A stretch of 64,000 bases of DNA from the NCBI GenBank assembly GCA_014529385.2, contig CM043959.1, positions 14,573,809 to 14,637,808 on the forward strand. Reading direction: 5' to 3'. Source of the stretch: Adiantum capillus-veneris (Eukaryota > Streptophyta > Polypodiopsida > Polypodiales > Pteridaceae). Shown piece by piece: positions 62,349 to 64,000 of this stretch (positions within the stretch are counted from its first letter, which is position 1; each line of letters begins with the position of its first letter). Position numbers and translations under genes: made by a program. The notes under the pieces were generated by a model. The model did no database searches. It was not told the origin of the DNA and saw nothing but the letters and a program-made list of their open reading frames with translations.

Positions 62349-63700
62349 GTAGATTCCGTCCTCGGAAGCTATCCAGTTGAAGCTCGTTCGTCGAGATGGG
62401 AGAGCAGTCGACATGGATGTGCGTAGTCTTCTTCAATCACTGCAAAATAAAACAACATTGCCACAGTAATTGCATTCTCATATACAATTAAAAATCATAT
62501 GCAATAGACAGACAAATTGATTGGTAATAGAATTTTAGACAATTTGTCAGCAATAAACATTAAATTGCAATATAATCAAATGCATAAACAGATGTAAAGA
62601 TAAAAAATTAAACAAGTCCGGGGTTGCTAATTTAACGGTCAAAAGGCACTAGAGCTCGACTATTAATACCATGGGTAACTTCTCAATTTTTTCTGGTCAA
62701 TTAAGTTGTTTAATCGCGAGAGCCAAGTATTTGATGTTCGAGGGCTGACTAGAGGCTATACCTAGAAGACCTTGTAGTTAAGCTACGATAAAAGGAATTT
62801 CTCATGAAATCATCGCCTGACTGATTACCTTTTCTTTGACCCCCCAAAGTCTTTTCACATTGATTCAATTTTGATGTGTGTGCTTATTTTGTATGCCTTG
62901 GGTTTTTTGCTTTTCAAGGAAAAGCGCCCACACTGGGAACCTCTAGGGCTCTAGTACCATAGGCGATACATGTGAGTGAAGTACCAATTTAAGCAGGGAT
63001 TTCTCTTCCAGCTTAAAATTTTACATTGTGGCACTTTGATTTTTTGTTTGTTCATTTTCAGCATTTTAATTTTGTAACTTTGGGGGGTCATATAACACTG
63101 TTACCCTCCCCAGGCTCATCACATTAGTAAACTCCCTTTATAATACTTAAGCTAAAAGGTCAATAGGGTTAAGCCCACTAGAAAGCCCTAGTACATTTCA
63201 CACAATGCTGCCTAAATCGGATTAAGAACCTAAGTAACCATTGCTTATTAGGAAGGCATTCCCCATGGTATTAAGAGAAGATTTCTAATACCTAGCTTGG
63301 TCAAACTAGCTTTGTCAGACTGCTTGATTTTTAAACCTAGACAAGTGATTATGACAAAACATTACATTGAATTAAATGTTTGATACTAAGCAAATGCGCT
63401 GAATATTATGCTACCAATCACAATCAAAGCAGACAAACATGGATGCAAAAAGATAAGGGCAATGCTAATGGACATAAAACACCTGTTTGTGTTGATGGTC
63501 GTGCTTGATTTGAAGTGTGAACGAGAGAAAGGTTCCATGAAGGTCCAAATCCTATCAATAGCAACACGTTCCTGTACACACTAGGAAACAAAAGGAATAC
63601 CTCCAGGAGGCACATTAGTGGGAAAAGGTACCAACACTTATTGAACACAACAAAAAACATAAGGAACCCTAACCTAATTATTTGCACTCCCCCTAAAGAG
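62349..63700. other. No gene recognised; likely 3' non-coding part of the minus-strand element
   Basis: AT-rich, no motif-bearing frame (63424-63687 minus has none). Its position between a PPT and an ORF suggests 3' untranslated sequence. Confidence 0.35.
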
Positions 63701-64000
63701 TCAAGGGAATAGGATATTGTAGAGGTTGGGGGGAAACCCTAAGGCTAAACCCCTATCCTCGTCGTCAAGATAAACAAAGTCATCATCCATGAGACCATAT
63801 GTGCCATCCGTGTAGTCATGTAAATTTTCTTCTTCATCATAGGTGCCCATGTTTACTAAGAAGGTCACTAGACGCCTATAGTCATCTTGGTCAAAAGGGT
63901 AGGCTTGTGCAATGGGAGAAACGCTCTCTACTAAGTATGGATCAGACGTGGTCAAGAGACGTATCAACCATTCTAACTCCTCAAAATTTCTCTCACATAC
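63701..64000 (-). CDS. Partial ORF running off the right edge, unrecognised
   Basis: The minus-strand frame is open from the window edge (VCERNFEELEWLIRLL) to a stop at 63701 (NILFP). It gives about 99 residues of an acidic protein (YDEEENLHDYTDG, MDDDFVYLDDEDRG). Coding-like composition and lack of stops support a real frame. It lies upstream of a PPT and LTR in the same orientation, so it may be the C terminus of an element protein. No family is recognised. Confidence 0.35.
   Translation of the reverse strand, partial: VCERNFEELEWLIRLLTTSDPYLVESVSPIAQAYPFDQDDYRRLVTFLVNMGTYDEEENLHDYTDGTYGLMDDDFVYLDDEDRGLALGFPPNLYNILFP

Overview
The window looks like nuclear DNA of a land plant with a large, repeat-rich genome. 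Evidence: Ty3/Gypsy and Ty1/Copia retrotransposons of plant-type lineages (Tat-like with two RNase H domains, chromodomain elements, Copia elements primed by an initiator-Met-tRNA-like site), LINE ORF1 remnants with a DUF4283 domain, long GA/CT and CA microsatellites, and a plant-style TPR/J-domain gene with a splice acceptor. The exact lineage (fern, gymnosperm or angiosperm) cannot be fixed from what is visible.

Layout. 1-1.5 kb: decayed Copia gag/protease. 2.4-4.2 kb: an unrecognised minus-strand coding remnant with a CCHC knuckle and acidic tracts. 4.4-8.8 kb: Tat-2, a truncated minus-strand Tat-like element with its 5' LTR. 8.8-10.7 kb: no gene seen. 11.0-12.4 kb: the only convincing host gene, the last exon of a TPR/J-domain protein on the minus strand. 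12.6-13.2 kb: a DUF4283 fragment. 13.2-16.7 kb: a minus-strand Gypsy element that has lost its RT. 16.7-18.4 kb: LTR-like DNA with teloboxes. 18.5-20.4 kb: a plus-strand chromovirus fragment interrupted by a dispersed repeat. 20.7 kb: a Helitron-like terminus. 23.0-24.7 kb: LTR and Copia remnant. 25.9-27.7 kb: LINE remnant. 29.2-31.3 kb: Copia with a duplicated protease segment. 31.8-33.4 kb: Gypsy gag/protease remnant.

The centrepiece is Tat-1 (35,437-44,788), a nearly intact minus-strand Tat-like retrotransposon. Its two LTRs of about 1.6 kb differ by only about 11 substitutions plus a few indels. It has a PBS, three short leader ORFs, gag, an in-frame UGA-CGG gag/pol junction, and a PR-RT-RH-aRH-IN pol with one frameshift. 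It sits inside the RT gene of an older chromovirus, whose halves lie at 34.3-35.4 and 44.8-45.2 kb.

Right of it are a minus-strand Gypsy element with an unexplained ORF region downstream of integrase (45.2-49.2 kb), PBS/LTR boundaries and Copia gag remnants (50.2-53.3 kb), two abutting Gypsy fragments (53.7-54.7 kb), a long plus-strand chromovirus with gag to chromodomain (56.4-61.7 kb), and another LTR with a polypurine tract (61.7-62.3 kb). An unrecognised ORF runs off the right edge.

The most promising unusual biology is in the Tat-like elements. Both carry homologous ~70-residue leader ORFs ending 83-85 nt before the gag start, both use the same unusual PBS, and Tat-1 has a readthrough-type stop context between gag and pol.
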